Assembly: GCA_905250125.1 (NCBI GenBank)
Contig: CAJNOL010000096.1
Location: 62,001-126,000, forward strand
Length of the DNA: 64,000 nucleotides
Direction of reading: 5' to 3'
DNA from: Rotaria sordida
Lineage: Eukaryota; Rotifera; Eurotatoria; Philodinida; Philodinidae
Shown: piece by piece, positions 1 through 12,636 of the stretch
Numbering within the stretch: position 1 is the stretch's first letter
Layout: every line of letters starts with the position of its first letter
The notes under the pieces: generated by a model
The model's database searches: none
The model's input: only the letters and a program-made list of their open reading frames with translations
What the model was told of the DNA's origin: nothing
Translations under genes and position numbers: made by a program

Positions 1-139
1 TGAATTAACACAAGCAGTCAACGATAATAACGAAAATATTAATTTCAAATTAATTGGTCATAAAAGAGATTCTTTAAACGGCAGAATATCAACTGCAAAT
101 GAAGAATCATCTTCTAATTCTCAACAACAAATATTCTAA
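1..139 (+). CDS. C-terminal end of an unidentified protein (partial)
   Basis: An open frame enters from the left edge (codons start at base 2) and ends with TAA at 137-139. The 45 visible residues are hydrophilic, rich in Asn, Ser and Gln, and finish in a Ser/Gln stretch, as expected of a disordered C-terminal tail. No domain can be named. An AT-rich, T-rich stretch follows directly and looks like a 3' UTR. The frame is clean over the whole visible part but is too short to exclude chance. Confidence 0.5.
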   Translation, partial: ELTQAVNDNNENINFKLIGHKRDSLNGRISTANEESSSNSQQQIF

Positions 140-2386
140 ACAAAATTTGAACGTTTTTTTTTGTATTGATATATCATGCATATATATTCGTTTTTTTTTA
201 AGTAAATTGTCTACTATTATTTATTAAATTGAAATAATCAGCAAATCATTTATAAATCAATATGGATGAGCTGACTGTTAGTACTCATAATAGAAGCGCT
301 TTCTTATTAAATTATAATTATTTTACTGAATTTTCAACCGATTGCAGAATATTAGGCAGAAAACTGAATCAAAGAATTTTACTCAGAAATAGATCTCATG
401 ATTTTTATTATATTCTCAAACTTTCAGCGAAAACAGATACTTTTCTCTCAAGATAATGATGTTGCAAAACTGCTGGTTTCTCGCAAAACATTCGAACAAA
501 TCCGGGTTTTATTTGGGTATGCAATATTTTTTGAAGAAAATATCCGTTTTTGCTGATACTTTCAGAATATTCTTTATAATATCCTGCGATATTACGGAAA
601 ATTCAGTAGAATGATTATAACTTAAGAAGAGAGTGACAATTGCACAAATCCTTGTAAGACTTTTATCTTAACGATGGACTCTAGCAATCAGTAAAATATA
701 AATCTGTATATTGATCGTTCATTTACGAATATCCAATAGATCTTAGATTGATTGAGTATCTACCAATTGAAATTTTTAACAGAATCAATTATGTTTTTTT
801 CTTTTATCATTTCGATGATATAGTTATGAGCAGAGAAATTAACTTCGCATTTTAAGGCAAAGATTTGTCTGTGTAATAAACTCACGCTAATATGTTATAG
901 GGCTTGTCCGGCTAACAGTCAATCAGTATGATTAAAGTTGAGTATTGGATTTCTCCGACATAAAACAATAGATCGTATTTATTTAAAGTTTTTAAATAGG
1001 TTTTTATATATTCGCCGTCGATCTATCTGATTTGTTTTTAAAAACTTAGCGAAGAAATGATAGTTGGCAGACAAAGTGACACATTTATGGCTGAAAATAG
1101 TTTGAAGATGCATTTTTTTTTCTCTTATCATATTTTGGCCACTGTTTTGTTTCTGATGAAAATGGATCTATTAGTAATCATGCTGATACTAAAGCTGCAG
1201 TTTCACATCGGTCAATTATTTTGTTCTTGTCAATGTTGTCAAAATAGCAGTTTTAGAGAATTTCTTCGAGTAGATTGAGTGCATCATATTCATTTTTGAA
1301 AATTTTATCTCGTATTCAGATTTTATACTAAGATATCATATATGACAGATTTTAGACTTGTATTAAAGATGATTATAAGAATTACTAATAATAAATAAAA
1401 ATTATTCTGGATAATTAAATTCAACTCGAGAACAATATTGAAAATACTTACGTGCAGATTGTTTCAATAATGAAATCATTGGCAAGTCTTCTGTATAATA
1501 TTCTACTCTCAGCAAATCAAGAAAAAAGTTTGTGCGCTAAAATTTTATGTAATAGAACTTGATTTTATCTAATAAACGCTTGTTTATTACAGACCAGTTA
1601 GGAGTAAAATGCGTACCTCACATGTACTTTTTAGCTTCATTATAATGATACACAATATGTAATGTGAAAAAATCTGATGCAGACGATAATTGCCTTCCAC
1701 GAATAATTGATCGTAAGAGAAATGATCTGTCTCATTTATATCAGTATTTCGAACAGAGTTTTTTACTTACGTTCTAGCTTTTTTCTATCTTGTTGCTATT
1801 CCTTAGTTATTTATTTTCTTTGTTTTTATTTTAATTTTTCTTGAACTGGTACCATTATGATTAAGCCTGTTGTACACACCTATTATATATCTTGAACAGA
1901 TCTTAACATGCTATTATGTATGTTGACAACTTCAGAAACACTGCTATTGATTATTCTCGAAAGCTATAACTTAATCAGTTCATACTTTTAGTGTTGGTCG
2001 TATGATGACTGTGACTAATCAAAACACCATTAGTCATCATCATCCATGGTATTCTTATTTCAAGAAACGCTTTGGAATATTCTCGAACTGTCTCAAACTT
2101 GTTGTTAATGCCATTCAATGCTTCTTTTTTTTGTCGTTGATAAAGAATCATAGAAAAGGAGTCGGGTGCCTGTTCTCCATGGTTGCTGTGAAAACGTACC
2201 TAAGGATCATTGATCCTGATTAGTAAAGCCTATTATGAGGGTGTTTGACAGTGTTGCTACGACTATCAGCGGTGTTGAAATCATTGATGTATACCTTCAT
2301 CGTCACACTTCCACCTAAGTTTTTATTGAAAGGGAATCTAAAAAACCTCGTCTTATAACTTACATTAACTGTTTTGCTTCGTGGAA
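140..2386. other. Gene-poor interval, no feature recognised
   Basis: About 2.2 kb of AT-rich sequence. The short open frames here (for example 262-456, 1057-1278 and 2002-2223) show no domain, no splice-linked neighbour and no protein-like composition. Nothing can be supported apart from the probable 3' UTR of the preceding gene. Confidence 0.6.
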
Positions 2387-2486
2387 TCTATATATATAAT
2401 GTTCAGTGTGTGTTTCTCTGTGCCGGATCAAAGGTCAAATAAGGCTATAAGAGGAAGGTCCCAGGGCCTATCTTATGGGGGGAGGG

Positions 2487-4803
2487 GGTACCCATACGTT
2501 CTTAAGAGAGGGTCTGCCAGAGGACCACCCTAGGTCACTGGAGAAAAAAATTTTTTTTTTCGATTTTATTTTCTTAAATGATAGGTCTAGGTAAACTATA
2601 GTTAAATCCAAAATATTAGCGCATTTGGTTTTACCTATGAAAAGTGTGAGCTAAAACAAGTTTAAGGGGGATCAAAATTGATCCTAACAAGTCGCTAAAA
2701 ATGGGCTGTGCTCAGTATTTTGACATTTTCTCATGAATGGTTTGACCGTTTGAGATCAAGCACATCTTATTAGATAGGAAATAGTATAGGCTACAAATTT
2801 ATCCAACTTTGATGATTCATATCTGAGATAAAAGAAACACTATAGATCAAAAACCTTCCAAATCTCAAGAAATTCAACACTCTTGGATAGCAGTATTTTG
2901 GACTTTTCTTGAGTGGTGCAAGCGGTCCCAAATTTCTTCTTTTACTAGACATAGGTCTTGTCAAGATACATCTTTTGACATTAAATTGTCAAGACGAAAA
3001 ACTCGGGGGCCAAGTTAGCATGGACTACACTGTCCCCTACCCTACCTAGTCAACATTGATTCTACCCCAGAAAGACATACAATTTCTACAGAAATCACGA
3101 AAATGGACTTCAGATTCGTGTTCAGCTTGAAAAACTAGATTAGACAGGTTATTTTAGATTGATTTCTTATTTGTACCAAGCGTGCTGAACATCGTGGGTC
3201 TACTTCATACATATATAATAGGTATATGACAGTGTTTTGATAATAATTTACCATTATTAATAATTATCAAGTTCGGGATTTTACCATTCGATAGCCCTTT
3301 TCAAAAGCTACAAAGCTATATATTTTCCAAGCTTATAACTCTTGATCACCTGAGTCATACCGAGGCACATTGATCTTGGAAAACGATTTTCTGCATTTTT
3401 GCTTCCTGTTTACCTGTTTTGCATTACAAAACAACATTTTGAATCAAAACCAATGTTATATTCGGAATCAGCGTTAAAAACTAAGTCGATCCATGTACGT
3501 TTTAAAGATTTCTGAGAAAAGAAATTTTCCTATGAAAACATGACCCTGTACTCCCCCTCAGATTTCATGAAAAAATGATTTTTCTCAAAAGCGATATTTA
3601 TCGTGTGGAATGAAATAGCCGAGCTTCTGTAACTTCAACAAAAGTAAAATACCAAAAGAGTAAACAACTCGAACACGATTTTAAGGGAAGTCATTTTTTC
3701 ATGAACCCTGAGAGGGAGTACAGGGTCATTTTTTCATAGGAAAATTTTTTTTTCTCAGAAATCTTTAAAACGTACATGAATCGACTTAGTTTTTAACGCT
3801 AATTCCGAATATGACATTGGTTTTGATTCAAAATGTTGTTTTGTAACGCAAAACGGGGTAAACAGGGAGCAAAAATGCAGAAAATCGTGTTCCAAGATCA
3901 ATGTGCCTCGGTATGGCGCAGGTGATCAAGAGTTATAAGCTTGGAAAATATATAGTTTTATAGCTTTTGAAAAGGGCTATCGAATGGTAAAAACCCGAAC
4001 TTGGTAATTATTAATAATGGTAAATTATTATCAAAACACTGTCATATACCTATTATATATGTATGAAGTAGACCCATGATCTTCAGCACGCTTGGTACAA
4101 ATAAGAAATCAATCTAAAATAACCTGTCTAACCCAGTTTTTCAAGCTGAAAACGAATCTGAAGTCCATTTTTGTGATTTTTGTAGAAATTGTATGTCTTT
4201 CTGGGGTAGAATCAATGTTGACTAGGTAGAGTAGGGGACAGTGCGGTCCATGCTAACTTGGCCTCCGAGTTTTTCGTCTTGACAATTTAATGTCAAAAGA
4301 TGTATCTTGACAAGATCTATGTCTGGTAAAAAAAAGAGGTTTGGGACCGCTTGCATCACTCAAGAAAAGTCCAAAATACTGCTATCCAAGAGTGTTGAAT
4401 TTCTTGTGATTTGGAAGGTTTTTGATCTATAGTGTTTCTTTTATCTTAGATATGAATCATCAAAGTTGGATAAATTTGTAGCCTATACTATTCCCTATCT
4501 AATAAGATGTGCTCGATCTCAAACGTTCAAACCATTCATGAGAAAATGTCAAAATACTGAGCACAGCCCATTTTTAGCGACTTGTTAGGATCAATTTTGA
4601 TCCCCCTTAAACTTGTTTTAGCTCTCATTTTTCATAGGTAAAACCAAATGCGCTAATATTTTGGATTTAACTATAGTTTACCTAGACCTATCATTTAAGA
4701 AAATAAAATCGAAAAAAAATTTTTTTTCCCCGGCGACCTATATGGAGAGTAGGGTAGTCTTCTCGCGGACCCTCTCTTAAGGACCATTCTATGTGGTACC
4801 CAT
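2487..4803. repeat. 2.3-kb inverted repeat (arms ~1.1 kb, spacer ~100 bp)
   Basis: The left arm, about 2487-3580, is repeated in reverse complement at about 3685-4803 with only scattered mismatches, around a spacer near 3580-3685. It sits inside the Helitron. The outer parts of the arms fall in a palindromic unit (core GGTACCCATAGG) that is reiterated in the short Helitron copy at 60350-60520. The palindrome may be a nested foldback element or an in-place inverted duplication. A transcript across it would form a long hairpin RNA. Confidence 0.9.
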
Positions 4804-5023
4804 AGGTCTTGAAGGCATAAGACAATAAGAGGATAAGGCTAGAAGAGCTACAAGGGATATAAGACTATAAAGGTGAAGGCTACATGATCTATAAAAATAT
4901 GTGCGATATAAGAGTATGAAGCCGTAGGACCATCTATCCATCTGCATAATATCGAGTGTCTGTATGTCTGTTACCGGACAAAAAGTTAAATATCTGAGGT
5001 CATACGTTAAAGGAGAAAAGATC

Positions 5024-5050
5024 CGTGCAGTATGCACGAGACCTCACTAG
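5024..5050 (+). other. Helitron 3' terminal hairpin and CTAG end
   Basis: CGTGCA-GTA-TGCACG forms a perfect stem-loop. An 8-nt spacer, CTAG and the host T follow. The matching end of the second copy (60754-60780) keeps the same layout with one imperfect pair in the stem. Confidence 0.85.
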
Positions 5051-5486
5051 TATGATCATATTAGAGAATATGACATGAATGTGCGTAGTAAATATCTCAA
5101 CATGAGCTGCTGAAATTCCAGTTATTGAATATATTTGTTGACAGTATATTTCGCGTTGAATGATTTAGCAACAACGAAAAAAATGATGCGTATTTAGAGA
5201 AAACTTCTTGAGATGCTATAGAACATCTAGGTTTTTTTTTGGAAAATTGTTCTATCTCAACTAGTGCAATGGTGATGGGTCTAGTTCATGAAAACAAGAT
5301 TATAATATTATCATAATCATGATCACAAACATTACCTTTTTATAAAAAGAAAAATTAAGCTAACAAATATGATTTTCCAAATAATACAGAAGAATTTTTG
5401 TGATACGATCAAAAAAAAAAAGATATTCTACAAGCATAAAATTTGAATATGTGTTTGGACAAAGTCTAGTCTTACGTGATTTGCGT
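5051..5486. other. Short interval, nothing recognised
   Basis: AT-rich sequence between the Helitron and the hAT element. No frame or repeat can be supported. Confidence 0.6.
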
Positions 5487-5510
5487 CACAAATGCAGAGA
5501 TGGGCAACTC

Positions 5511-5760
5511 CGGGTATGTACCGCTCCAACTCCAGGTAACTCCGCTCCGATTTTCAAAAATCCCACTCCAACTCCAACTCCAACTCCATCTATGTACCGC
5601 TCCAACTCCGCACAACTCCGCTCCTATTTTCAAAAGTCCCACTCCAACTCCAACTCCAACTCCTGATTGGTTTTTATAACTCCGCTCCAACTCCAACTCT
5701 ACCTAGTTAAAGCCCAACTCCAACTCCGATTTAACTCCAATCCAACTCCAATTCTACTAA
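5511..5760. repeat. Subterminal CAACTCC repeat array, left end of hAT
   Basis: An irregular array of ACTCC/CAACTCC/GCTCCAACTC units directly follows the left TIR. A similar array precedes the right TIR at about 9285-9500. In hAT elements subterminal repeats commonly serve as transposase-binding sites; that role here is inferred. Confidence 0.8.
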
Positions 5761-5879
5761 GTGGAACTTGTTTGAATACAAATTTAAAAACAAAGTTTTT
5801 CAATATAAATGTATGAATAATATCAACGAGTTGCACGTTCATTGTTCTTTTGTAGAAGTTTTAATATGTACTTAAAATA

Positions 5880-8800
5880 TCAATTTAATAAGTCGAGATT
5901 ACATTTAACAAATGTTAATTTAGACAACATGTCCTTTGATAGTCGACTTCGATGAGGTCTCATGAGTAATCCACTTTGCGAGAAGACTCGTTCAGCTGGA
6001 GCAGATGTAGCTGGAACACATAACACTTTCAATGCTAAACGATGTAAATATGGAAAATGATTCTTTTTCATAAAAATAAGATCAGTTTCATAACGTTGAT
6101 CTTTCAAAAATAACATTATTTCTTCATTTATTTCATCCATAATATTAATACGCATTTTTTTTGGAGGCATTGGTGATGTTTCATAATAAGCGAAAAGACT
6201 TTTTCTTTTTGGTGTAAGACTATTGTCATACGAGTTTTTTCCACCAGATTGACTGTTATCAATAGCTGTTGATGTTGTTTCTGGTTGTGCACCATCAGCA
6301 GTTTGAACATTGCTAACAGAATCATAAACTTGAAAAGCTGCTTGTGCAACAATACGTTTTATCTTATCACACAAACGATTTCTAAAACAATAAATATACG
6401 AACTTTTTATTTCTAATGTATTCTAGAGATTTTATATATTTTTTATAAATTTTATCGACCAATAAAGGAGGAAAGATGATAAAAAAAGGCTGAAAGCTTA
6501 TAAAATATTTAAGAATGATTGTGGTACTTACTTTATATCTTGAGATAAAGGAGATTGTAATATCCAACGAAGTCGAAACTGTCCATCCAAAAAAGAAGAA
6601 ATAAGGAATATGTCGTCCGAAAACAGGTGGAATGTACTTCGACGTTTTATGTGATCATCGACAGGTATTCCAAGATTAAGAAGAAGTCCACCAAATCTTT
6701 CTTTTAATGAAATAATAAGTGCATTACATAATGAACTTATGTATTTGCATAATTTTAATTCATTTTCTAAATCATAATAAATTCCAAGTACACTTGGTGC
6801 CACAAGTGATATAGATACACATTGTTCAGCTTGTGTTCGATTTGTAGCTTCGACGAGTAACGTGAAAATTGATATAAATTCACGTAATACAGCTAAATCT
6901 TTCATTGACAGTACTAATTCAGGTTTTCTTTGTTCTGTCAGAAGGTCATTTAGAAATATACTAGGTATATCAATAATTTTTGAAACTGTAATAAACTGTG
7001 AATTCCATCTAGTTATGATAGCTAATGGAATACTAAGTTTAAACTCCTGTAGCTTTTCGGCTACTGGAATACTTTTGTGGCTTAATTTTGCAATCTCGGC
7101 CACTTTTGCCATTGCAGACCGAGTGCATGCGCTTTCATTTAAGCCATCTTTGACTACAAGTTGTAGTGTGTGAATGAAACATGGCAACCTTAATAGCTCC
7201 TCTCGTTTGTCAAATTCATTTTGACCTTCATCATCATCAGGAGGATGTCCTTCAGACACATTCAAATTTATTTCATTTTGATCATCATTATCATCACTTC
7301 CTTCTGTATCATCTTCAGTTATGAAATATGACTCAAACCCTGGTATGACTAATTCACCAAAAGCAGATAAGTTATTTGAGGCATTGTCTGTTATAAGTCT
7401 AACAACTTTATTTCCAATTGAAAATGCTGTTGAAACACGATCATATTCCATAAACAAATTTTCACCAGTGTGATTACCTACAATATTTTATTAATTTATG
7501 TATGAAACAGATCATTATTCGTAGTCGAATTCACAAACGAGTGATTTTTCTCATTCAAATAAAAGAGATTACTGTCTATTTTATTTTTTAATTTTTGTTG
7601 GATATAGTTGTGTCCACTAGGATGACTCTAATTTCTTTTTTTTCTTGTCTTCATATTCTATTTTACTTTCTGATTCTTATATGCTGTCTACGCACGAGTA
7701 GACACATAATAGATCGTTTATTTTTTCTTTTACAAAACAAATGGTTACTTTCTTTTCTCTTATGCAGTCGTTTTGTGTATAAAACACAAGCTATCAGAAA
7801 AAAAAAATTCACACTCGTTTTGTTTTCTTAAATCAATGTATATAGTATTCAAACTAAGGACATGCCCTCACATGACCTTTCATTTGTCCTTACTTTCTCT
7901 TCTGTTTCTCTCTTCTCTTTCTCATCTCTCTATCTCTAGATTCATTCTTCTTTATCTTGTATATAAAATGATTTGTGGAATGTGTTTGAAGATATATCAC
8001 TTGCTTTCTTAAAATATAACAAGAATTCTAATTATAAAATATTTTTTAATTCGAAAACATCTTTGGAATACACAAAAGAATGAGGTTCGTTATTAATATT
8101 GTATGAAATATTTATTTATTCAAATTTGAGCTCATGATATTTTTATCTTGCTCATTTTTGAATGAACAAAAAGATAAAGGAAACATTTATCATAAGCCTC
8201 TGTGTGATTTCATAAGAAACTACTTTAATGTTAATATAAATCAAATAAGAAATCTTACCAGAAAGAGGATTAAAAGCGAGTAAGTGTGCTTTTAACTGAC
8301 CCATATGATCGATATAATGCATTGTAATGGCGTAAAAAGCTCTCATACGACGATCTGTCCAACCATCAAATGTCAACGAAACAAAATCAGCTGATGAACA
8401 TACATGTTTCAATTTGTTGGTAATCTGTTCGTGTATTTTTGGTAAATAATCAGATGCAATTGATCGTCGAGATGGAACACGAAACTTTGGATCAACTATC
8501 ATCATTGCTTGAATAAATGCAGGTTTTTCAGTAATCGATAATGGTAAATCTAATCCAATTATAAAGTTTTCAAAAACCATTTTAGTTAATTCAACTTGAC
8601 GATGATGAGAAGATCCATACTTTGACGTATGAGAAGATGAAGATAAACTATCTTCTAAAGAAATTTGTTTTAATTTATTTTCATTTTTTTTTTGTGATTC
8701 ATTTTTTGACCACAAATCATATTCAGGTTTATGTTTACGTTGTAAATGTCGATAATAATTCGATGTAGAACCTTTTACATGCCATACCATTTCTTTGCAT

Positions 8801-9006
8801 AAAATACAGATGGCAGATGTTTTACCTTTCAAATCACCTGCATTATATTCTTTAAAATCTTCATAATATTGTTCAAGGCCATGACGACCAATTTTTGTCT
8901 TAACTGTGCAAGAAATTTTATCATCATTGGAAGAACTTGTTTGTGCATCAGCTGTTGGAAGTGTCAGATCAATTGTTGTTATATTAGATGATGAATCCAT
9001 TTGCAT
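5880..9006 (-). CDS. hAT-family transposase with BED zinc finger, three exons
   Basis: Exons 9006-8259, 7477-6532 and 6381-5880 join through GT-AG introns in frame to 731 codons plus stop. A BED-type zinc finger lies near residues 60-95 (C67, C70, H87, H92). The RNase H-like core follows: FDGWTD (Asp about 214), LITDNASNN (Asp about 280) and a C-terminal hATC dimerisation region with APAERVFS (Glu about 695). This gives the full DDE set. The first splice joins FNPLSG to NHTGEN, a typical hAT stretch, which supports the junction. It would bind the element's ends and catalyse cut-and-paste transposition in the nucleus. There is no frameshift or internal stop, so it is probably functional. Family is certain; subfamily is not assigned. 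Confidence 0.92.
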
Positions 9007-9284
9007 TTAGATTATTCACAAATAATGAAAAATCAGTAAGATATAAGTTCGATGCACCGAATTGTTTACCAGTTAATATTTAATCACGTCGCAAATGACT
9101 TTCTAAATTCTCTCTCTGTCTCTATTTTTCTCTCTCTCTCTCGATGTAATGATACGAGGTCATCTATTTGTAGATCTTTTAATTGCGTCATGAATACTAG
9201 ATGCATGCACGCCTGTTTTTACTATTGATTTTTTCCGTTCTCTTCTGGCAAGTAATAGGAGTTAAATCGGAGTTGTAAAAAAGA

Positions 9285-9500
9285 GCATCAACTCCAACTC
9301 CGCTCCAGCCCCATTTCAACTCCGCTCCAACTCTACCCACAAATTGCAAAATCCCACTCCAACTCCGCTCCAACTCCGCTCCATACCATTTCAACTCCGC
9401 TCCAACTCTACCCATGGATTATGAAATTCCACTCCAACTCCGCTCCAACTCCAATGAAAAAAAGCGTCAACTCCGGAGTTAACTCCAACTCGGAGTTGGA
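9285..9500. repeat. Subterminal CAACTCC repeat array, right end of hAT
   Basis: Repeats of GCTCCAACTCC-type units precede the right TIR. Next to the TIR, ACTCC and GGAGT orientations alternate, giving short local palindromes. Confidence 0.8.
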
Positions 9501-9522
9501 GTTGCCCATCTCTGCACAAATG

Positions 9523-10063
9523 AATAAAAGTACATTTGATGGATAGAATGAAAAATGATTTTTTAATTTACTACTCAAGTCTAATAAAACGGGGTCGTTA
9601 ACAATATAAAACGACGAAAGTCAGTTCTATTATATTGCTGTTTTCCGTAATCCCATAAAATGCTGACAATCGTGTGAGAAGATAAAACGGGATGACGGCG
9701 AAATGTATTGAAATTCGATATAGTAGTACACTGTTTTTAAGGCGTTTTCGATGATCGTCGTGAGTGAGGCAGTTAAGTTTTATGATATAATAATTGTTAC
9801 TTTGAAAATAGATGTCGCATGTGTATGTTTATCTTGGAAAGTCTTTTGTCTCTATTTGAAATAATTCCTTATAAAAAATTAATTTTATTTAATTTAATTA
9901 ATATTTAATATCAATGAAAATCGAATTCGATTAAGAATGTGGAGGTAAAAATTAGTTGAAAATCCATTTTGTACCGAAAACATTCTGGCTCTTTTTTCTT
10001 TCGTTCATTCCCAATCAATTTCTTTTTTGTGTTTTGGTTTTAAAGTATTTTCTACCCATAAAA
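9523..10063. other. Upstream region of the first LOTUS gene
   Basis: AT-rich, about 540 bp, with no coding frame supported. The open frame upstream of 10064 has no ATG before the chosen start, and its translation is hydrophobic and low-complexity. This stretch is therefore taken as promoter and 5' UTR. Confidence 0.5.
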
Positions 10064-12398
10064 ATGTCTGTTTCTTCTTCTTCATGTTCAACTCATTTTA
10101 TACCAATTGATCCTCGTATTTATTGTGAAACGATGAATGAACTTCATTCATACATCACAACTTCAAAACGTGGTTATTTAACTCAAGCTGAACTTTTTCG
10201 TTATTATCGACAACGACATGATAATGCTGAAATACCTTATCGTTTATTAGGCTATCGATCATTACTTGATTTACTTAGTAGTGATCAACGTCTATTTGCT
10301 GTTGATTTACATCGTGAACCAGCTTATATTTATTCAGCAGTTAAAGTAATTATTGACAACAATAAACAATAGAAATATTAAAGGTTTTTTGTTTAAATTT
10401 AGCTTCGACAACAAAAACGAGAACGACGACGTATGTTTTCATTAAATAAAAAATCTTATTATCTAAATAAAAGATTTTATATGATAGAAGGTAGTACAAG
10501 TTTTTCTCGTCAACACCATTCAACGAATACACTTGATGAACAACATCTTGTTCATCCTCCTGACTATGTTTTTTTTGTAATAAAAGAAAAATAATAATAA
10601 TTTTTTATTTTTTATATTTAACCTTTTTATTTTTCTAGGATCATCATGTACCATTACATGAACAACAACAAGCACAACAACAAGAAAATTTTGAATCAGC
10701 CGATGAACAAGAACAATCAATTGAAATACAAAATGAACATCCATTAACACCAAATAATCATAATAGTTTTGATAATAATGTTTGGGTAAAATTTTATCAA
10801 AACGAAAAAAAATTTTTAATTAATTTAATTAAATTTAATTTCAGCATACACCACAAGTAGATGAACAAAATCTATTAATCGAAAATAAAATTAATTCAGA
10901 GGAAAATAATAAACAATCAATTCAATTTACATCTAATCCATTTTTACCATTACCAACTATTCATCTTCCATCGGTAATTAACTATATTCAACTTATATAT
11001 ATATATATTATTTTCATTTATTTTAGGAAATCGATGATACAAAATCATTCATTAAATGTGACAATCAATATAAACCAATTCAACGGAAAATTATTTTTCA
11101 AAACGATGATTATCAGGAAAATAAATATCCAACAATTCGAGTAAATATTAGTTTCGTTATTATTCTAACGAGAAAATTACCCACTGTTTGAGTTCATATT
11201 GGATTCACAAACCAGTCTCGGTAAGAATAGAAAGATTCGTACCATGGATCCCTGGAGCCGAGTTATAGCAGGTTTTTACTAAGTTTTCGCCCATAAACAG
11301 ATCGAATGACTGGTTGCATTTCCTCAAAGTTTCAGTCGAAGAAAAAAGAAAATTTCTTTACCAAGATAATCAATTTCCAAAAAATGGCCGTTTGTCACGA
11401 AAAATCGAGTCTACTCGAAAATTCAATATCTCGACAAAGGAACGTTTTTTTTTTCGATTGAATCTTTTAGGATATTCTACTAGTCTTTCACTCTGTTTAT
11501 GAGTGAAGACTCAGATTGAAATACCGTTATTTGATTTTTCGGTGAATACGTAAAGTTGGAACGAAAATTTAGTAAAATGGTTATAGTTCGACTCCGGAAG
11601 CCCATGGGTATGAACCATTTTAGAATTTTTCTAGTCCTACCGAGGCCTCCTTGTACACCTAATATGAGCTCAAATGCGCTAGGTGTCAGTTCTAGTAGTT
11701 TCTTCGTAAGAGAAATTTTCATCTATGAATATATACTAAATGAAATAGTATTGATTGAATATCTATGCATATGATCATCTTTAATTTTCTTTTCAAATTA
11801 ATAAAATTTCTTTGCTGACAATACCATTAGATTTACACAACGATTTTTTAATCTCTTATCGATTGAAGAAATTCTATGTCGTGTATGATCATCCATTTTC
11901 ATGATCTTTATGAAAAGGAACGATCGTAAATAATGATCCATATGGAACGGTATATTTCTTAATTTACAATAGACATGAACGAGGTTTACCTTTATTCTTA
12001 GTTCATGCTTCGAGCTTACAAACACACTTTATCATTGGCTAGAATTTCGAATGATGTTAATGTCATATTAGAATCCGCTGAGTTTGTTCTCTGATGTTTG
12101 ATAAGACATGAATATGATCAGTTGTTTGATAAAAAATGATTTAATCGATGTCTTATTTAAATATGAGTGTTTCTATTTGATTGAAATATTTTTCTTCATA
12201 TAATAATCAATTAAAACATCTTTTTAGGATCCAAAATTATTAAAATTTCCAGTTGCTCGTCTTAATCGATCAATAAGTACATCAACAACATCATTATCAA
12301 AATCATATTCTTGGCATTTTATTGATTCATATTTATTTCTTTTTGTTGTTCTTATTTCTTTTCTATTTCTTGGTATTTATTTATGTAAACTTTGTTAA
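10064..12398 (+). CDS. LOTUS/OST-HTH domain protein with C-terminal membrane anchor
   Basis: Six exons join in phase 0: 10064-10345, 10403-10576 (a weaker in-frame donor exists after 10567), 10639-10785, 10845-10973, 11027-11140 and 12228-12398, giving about 338 residues. Residues about 24-92 match the LOTUS (OST-HTH) winged-helix pattern, with LTQAELFRYYRQRH, IPYRLLGYRSLLDLL and a closing hydrophobic strand. LOTUS domains bind RNA or Vasa-type helicases in germline factors (Oskar, TDRD5, TDRD7, MARF1). A Gln/Asn/Glu-rich disordered middle follows. The last exon encodes a single hydrophobic helix (FLFVVLISFLFLGIYL) ending in CKLC, as in a tail-anchored protein. No Tudor domain is visible. The downstream neighbour also carries a LOTUS domain, so the pair may come from an old duplication. 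Domain call is fairly secure; cellular role is inferred. Confidence 0.8.
11141..12227 (+). other. Long last intron of the first LOTUS gene
   Basis: A 1,087-bp GT-AG intron in a gene whose other introns are about 50-70 bp. The GC-richer, non-coding part at about 11160-11760 differs in composition from the surrounding AT-rich DNA and may be an old repeat insertion. No terminal repeats were found. Confidence 0.6.
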
Positions 12399-12623
12399 AT
12401 TACTTTAGTTTTATTTATTTATTTATTTATTTTTATTTATTGAAATCCTGAAGAAGAAACAGTTTCTATTTTTTGTTTGTTGTTGTTTTATTTTAAATGT
12501 ATTATATATTTTCATTTATGATTTATTCATGCTTTATTTTACTAAAAGATAACAAAAAAAAAAATGAAAAAAAATAAAATATCTCTATAGATGTAAGATT
12601 GATAATTGATCTATTTTGTTTGC

Positions 12624-12636
12624 AGAAAGAAAAATC
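12624..12636 (+). promoter_or_regulatory. Splice acceptor just upstream of the LOTUS-2 start
   Basis: A T-rich stretch ending in TTTGCAG lies 11 nt before the ATG. It could be the 3' end of a 5'-UTR intron or a spliced-leader trans-splice site. The previous gene stops only about 240 bp upstream. Confidence 0.45.

Larger units (their letters stand above)
2387..5050 (+). mobile_element. Non-autonomous Helitron carrying a large palindrome
   Basis: The element starts with TCTATATATATA directly after an A. It ends with CTAG directly before a T, eight bases after a perfect 6-bp stem with a 3-base loop (5024-5038). These are the terminal hallmarks of Helitrons: 5'-TC, a 3' hairpin, a CTRR end, and insertion between A and T without target duplication. 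A 506-bp relative with the same ends lies at 60275-60780, which fixes both borders independently. No Rep/helicase coding is present, so it would depend on an autonomous relative. Unlike the short copy, it holds an inverted repeat with arms of about 1.1 kb. Confidence 0.87.
5495..9514 (-). mobile_element. Complete hAT DNA transposon with 8-bp target-site duplication
   Basis: Terminal inverted repeats CAGAGATGGGCAACTCC are identical for 17 bp at both ends. They are flanked by the exact 8-bp direct duplication CACAAATG (5487-5494 and 9515-9522), the size expected for hAT insertions. Inside each end lie arrays of CAACTCC/GCTCCAACTC units (about 5511-5760 and 9285-9500), probably subterminal transposase-binding repeats. 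Between them a three-exon transposase gene runs on the minus strand with no disabling change visible. Identical TIRs, an exact duplication and an intact reading frame point to a recent, possibly autonomous insertion. Confidence 0.95.

Noticed and set aside
5400-5696. Pro/Thr/Ser/Gln- or Trp/Ser/Gly-rich open frames on both strands
   Set aside because: They are translations of the CAACTCC subterminal repeat array of the hAT element; periodic repeats stay open in several frames at once.
9197-9415. Minus-strand Gly/Val/Glu/Trp-rich frame
   Set aside because: Same CAACTCC array at the other end of the hAT element; no protein evidence.
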